In this document: in pieces, positions 61,901 through 64,000 of the stretch
How the letters are laid out: the number at the start of each line of letters is the position of its first letter
Position numbering within the stretch: the first letter of the stretch is position 1
Assembly (NCBI RefSeq): GCF_030936135.1
Contig: NC_082594.1
Location: 22,673,553 to 22,737,552, forward strand
Length of the DNA: 64,000 nucleotides
Direction of reading: 5' to 3'
From: Gavia stellata
Taxonomy: Eukaryota > Chordata > Aves > Gaviiformes > Gaviidae
Notes under the pieces: generated by a model
The model's input: the letters and a program-made list of their open reading frames with translations, nothing else
The model's database searches: none
Told to the model about the DNA's origin: nothing
Made by a program: the position numbers and the translations under genes

Positions 61901-64000
61901 ATGAACTAATGGACATTGATTGGCTTCTTTGCTTCCCAGCAGTGGAAAGGATGCAATCCTAAATACTTGGCGAAAAGAGAGAGCCCCACCTTCACCGCGC
62001 AAGTACGAATTCCAAAGAAGTTAAAAAATAATTTAGTTCACTAAAAAAATACTTCCTCATTTAGTCTGACCACCTTTCACTTTCCTGGTTCCTTCATTTT
62101 CTCACTTGTTCATGGAGCTTTCCAGCTTGTACAACGCTTTGATTTCCCTAGAAAAAGTGAGCAAAACCTTTTTGCCTCCCATATGGCTTTAATAATAAAT
62201 CTGTCACACTCTGCCCGATGCATCATAAAGAAATGACAAAAAAAATTACAACCCGTTCAGCAGATATTGGCAGTGCTGGCATGAATTAAATTTGCCCATG
62301 GGTGGACAACTGAGTAACATAAAAGCAGAGTTTATATATGCTCCTGACAATAGCTGAAGGCTCTCCTGGCACAGCCTGAAGGTTCATGACCCATAAATAT
62401 TTCTCTCCTGGCAATTGCAATCTCAGCCTCCTGCTACAGCAGAACTTGTAAAAGCTGTAGACAGTCTATTGCTCTCCTGGGACTTACAGGCTCCCCTTGC
62501 AGATTTTATGAGTCTCAATCACAGGCATTATCTCTTAAGATTTACAGGTTACCAGCTGGTCTGGTGTGTAAAAGTGCTGTTTGCAGTGCTGGAGACTATA
62601 TATGCCATGAATTTTAACTATTTCTGTTTATGGGATATGCAAGAAAATTACATTTTCATCCTTTAGAACTCAAAGTTTCTGTTAACAGGGCAAGGTTCTG
62701 ATTTGAGTGTCACCAGGCCCATGTGAAAACAGATTTCACCTACCCAACAGTTGCTTTCACAATGCTTCAGACCTCTTAGAGAGGTTTCTGGTAAAGCTTA
62801 CAGTGTTCTCAGGGCTCTGGGAGGTGATCAGACACATGTTCCTGGCAAGACATGGCTTCCCTTAGTAGTACAGGCACCAACACTCTAGTTTAATGGAAAA
62901 AGACAATGTAAAGAAAACCTGGCTTTTTTATAGATCAATCCATTTATTTCAGATTGGTTGGTAGAGATTTTTAAACACCCATCTGTCAGAAAGGGAACAA
63001 ACCTTTCAATATGGAGAGCTTGCTATTCCACATTTTTTGGTGTCTTTCCTTTTGGGTCTGTTCCTTGCATTTGGTCTTGGCAGATTGAGGCTGTGGAGAC
63101 ATCTGTGACTTCAGTGTATTTATACATCGGAAATAAAAGTCTTTGAGCTCAATTTCTCCATATGCCTCTTTCAGCTTTCTATTATTAGAAGGCAAACATC
63201 TTGGATGGGTTGCCAGCTAGCTATATGCAGGGCTGCCAATTGTCCCTATTTCATATTCTAGGTTGCTGATATTTCCAAGCTTGTCTTTTGGTACCTTTAG
63301 AATCTGCCTGGTGAAAAAAAAAAAAAAAAGAAGTCATTATTTTACTATTGGATTATAAGAATGAGTCACTAAATTTGATAAAACACATGGAGAGCATTTC
63401 TTAGTAGGTCTCTGATTCACCTCTTGTCCCAGCTCCTTTCAAGGGAAGACTAAGAACATTTTCATGCTCCGGACATTAGAAAATGTGGCTCCTTCCTATA
63501 TTTGCCAGGAAAATAAATGAGATGCTGGAGTCCCCCCACCCTGCACCCCCCCAAAAGTAATGTTCTGCCTCTGTTTGTGCAAAGAGGAAAATGAGAGTTT
63601 GGGGCAGGGGAATCTGGCACCTGGGGAGCTTTTCACAATACATACCTCCTGTTCGTATCCAAACCCAGCCTGCTCCTCTCACTCCTTCTCAGAACAGCAG
63701 GCACCAAGTAGCCACAGGACCAACATTCCCTAAAAGGAAAAGCAATCAAATACCAATAATTTAAAATATACATGAAAATTATATGGAAAATAATAAACTC
63801 AAGTGCGTCTACTGCCTCATCAGCAAGACCACAGGGCTTTACTGGGAGAATGAGGACACTGTCCCAGCTCTTGCCTTGGCCTTTGTGTTCTCCAAAGACT
63901 GAACCCGCGCAGGAAAGCATGATGAGGAATATATCACTTGATTTTCCTCAGATCAAGTGCCATCAGACCCGTGACACAAACTGATCTCTCAGCGGCAGGA
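58969..64000. other. Intergenic DNA to the window edge
   Basis: About 5 kb with no supported gene. GC-richer patches at about 59800-60450 and 60720-60960 generate overlapping frames on both strands without a recognisable family. A16 runs at 63314-63329. AT-rich blocks at about 60530-60700, 61540-61760 and 62180-62420 have dense homeobox-type motifs and could be conserved enhancers, which I cannot test. Confidence 0.45.

Noticed and set aside
1..64000. CRISPR arrays, operons, tRNA or rRNA genes, or a novel multi-gene system
   Set aside because: The DNA is vertebrate. No regular spacer arrays, tRNA-like cloverleaf or rRNA sequence was recognised, and only one gene is supported.

Overview
This window is vertebrate, and almost certainly bird, genomic DNA. 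It contains several CR1 LINE copies that end in the typical ATTCTGTG-type 3' tails. It also contains two LTR insertions of about 1.13 kb, each bounded by a 5-bp target-site duplication, and older amniote-wide LINE debris. No Alu- or L1-type repeats are evident, and coding density is very low. The LTR types suggest a non-galliform (neoavian) bird; that placement rests on recollection, not on a search.

Only one protein-coding gene can be supported: GPR12, on the minus strand at 4758..5762. It encodes a 334-residue constitutively active Gs-coupled class A receptor. Its coding sequence lies in one exon. About 300 bp upstream is a CpG island (roughly 6050-6800) that is the likely promoter and first, non-coding exon. 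Its 3' UTR runs toward lower coordinates, with a candidate poly(A) signal near 3867-3872. The flanks are gene-poor.

The other ~58 kb is intergenic. Layout: 1-3866 downstream of GPR12; 3867-6800 the GPR12 locus; 6800-22300 AT-rich single-copy DNA with short CR1 and L2-type remnants; 22315-23176 a CR1 copy on minus; 23177-38007 mostly single-copy DNA with ancient CR1 pieces and a GC-rich islet at about 31020-31400; 38008-40839 a CR1 copy on plus, split by a solo LTR; 43598-43857 and 48976-50111 a truncated and a full-length copy of a second LTR family; 51787-52747 and 53514-55240 two CR1 copies of different lineages, both on minus; 58043-58625 a very old CR1-like remnant; 58626-64000 single-copy DNA.

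I found no new multi-gene system. The best observations are evolutionary: a nested LTR-in-CR1 insertion, a complete solo LTR carrying an internal ~50-bp repeat array, a 5'-truncated CR1 still open over 501 codons of reverse transcriptase, a low-complexity expansion in that CR1's tail, and two unusual residues in GPR12 TM3. Repeat identities rest on pattern recognition and need RepeatMasker confirmation.
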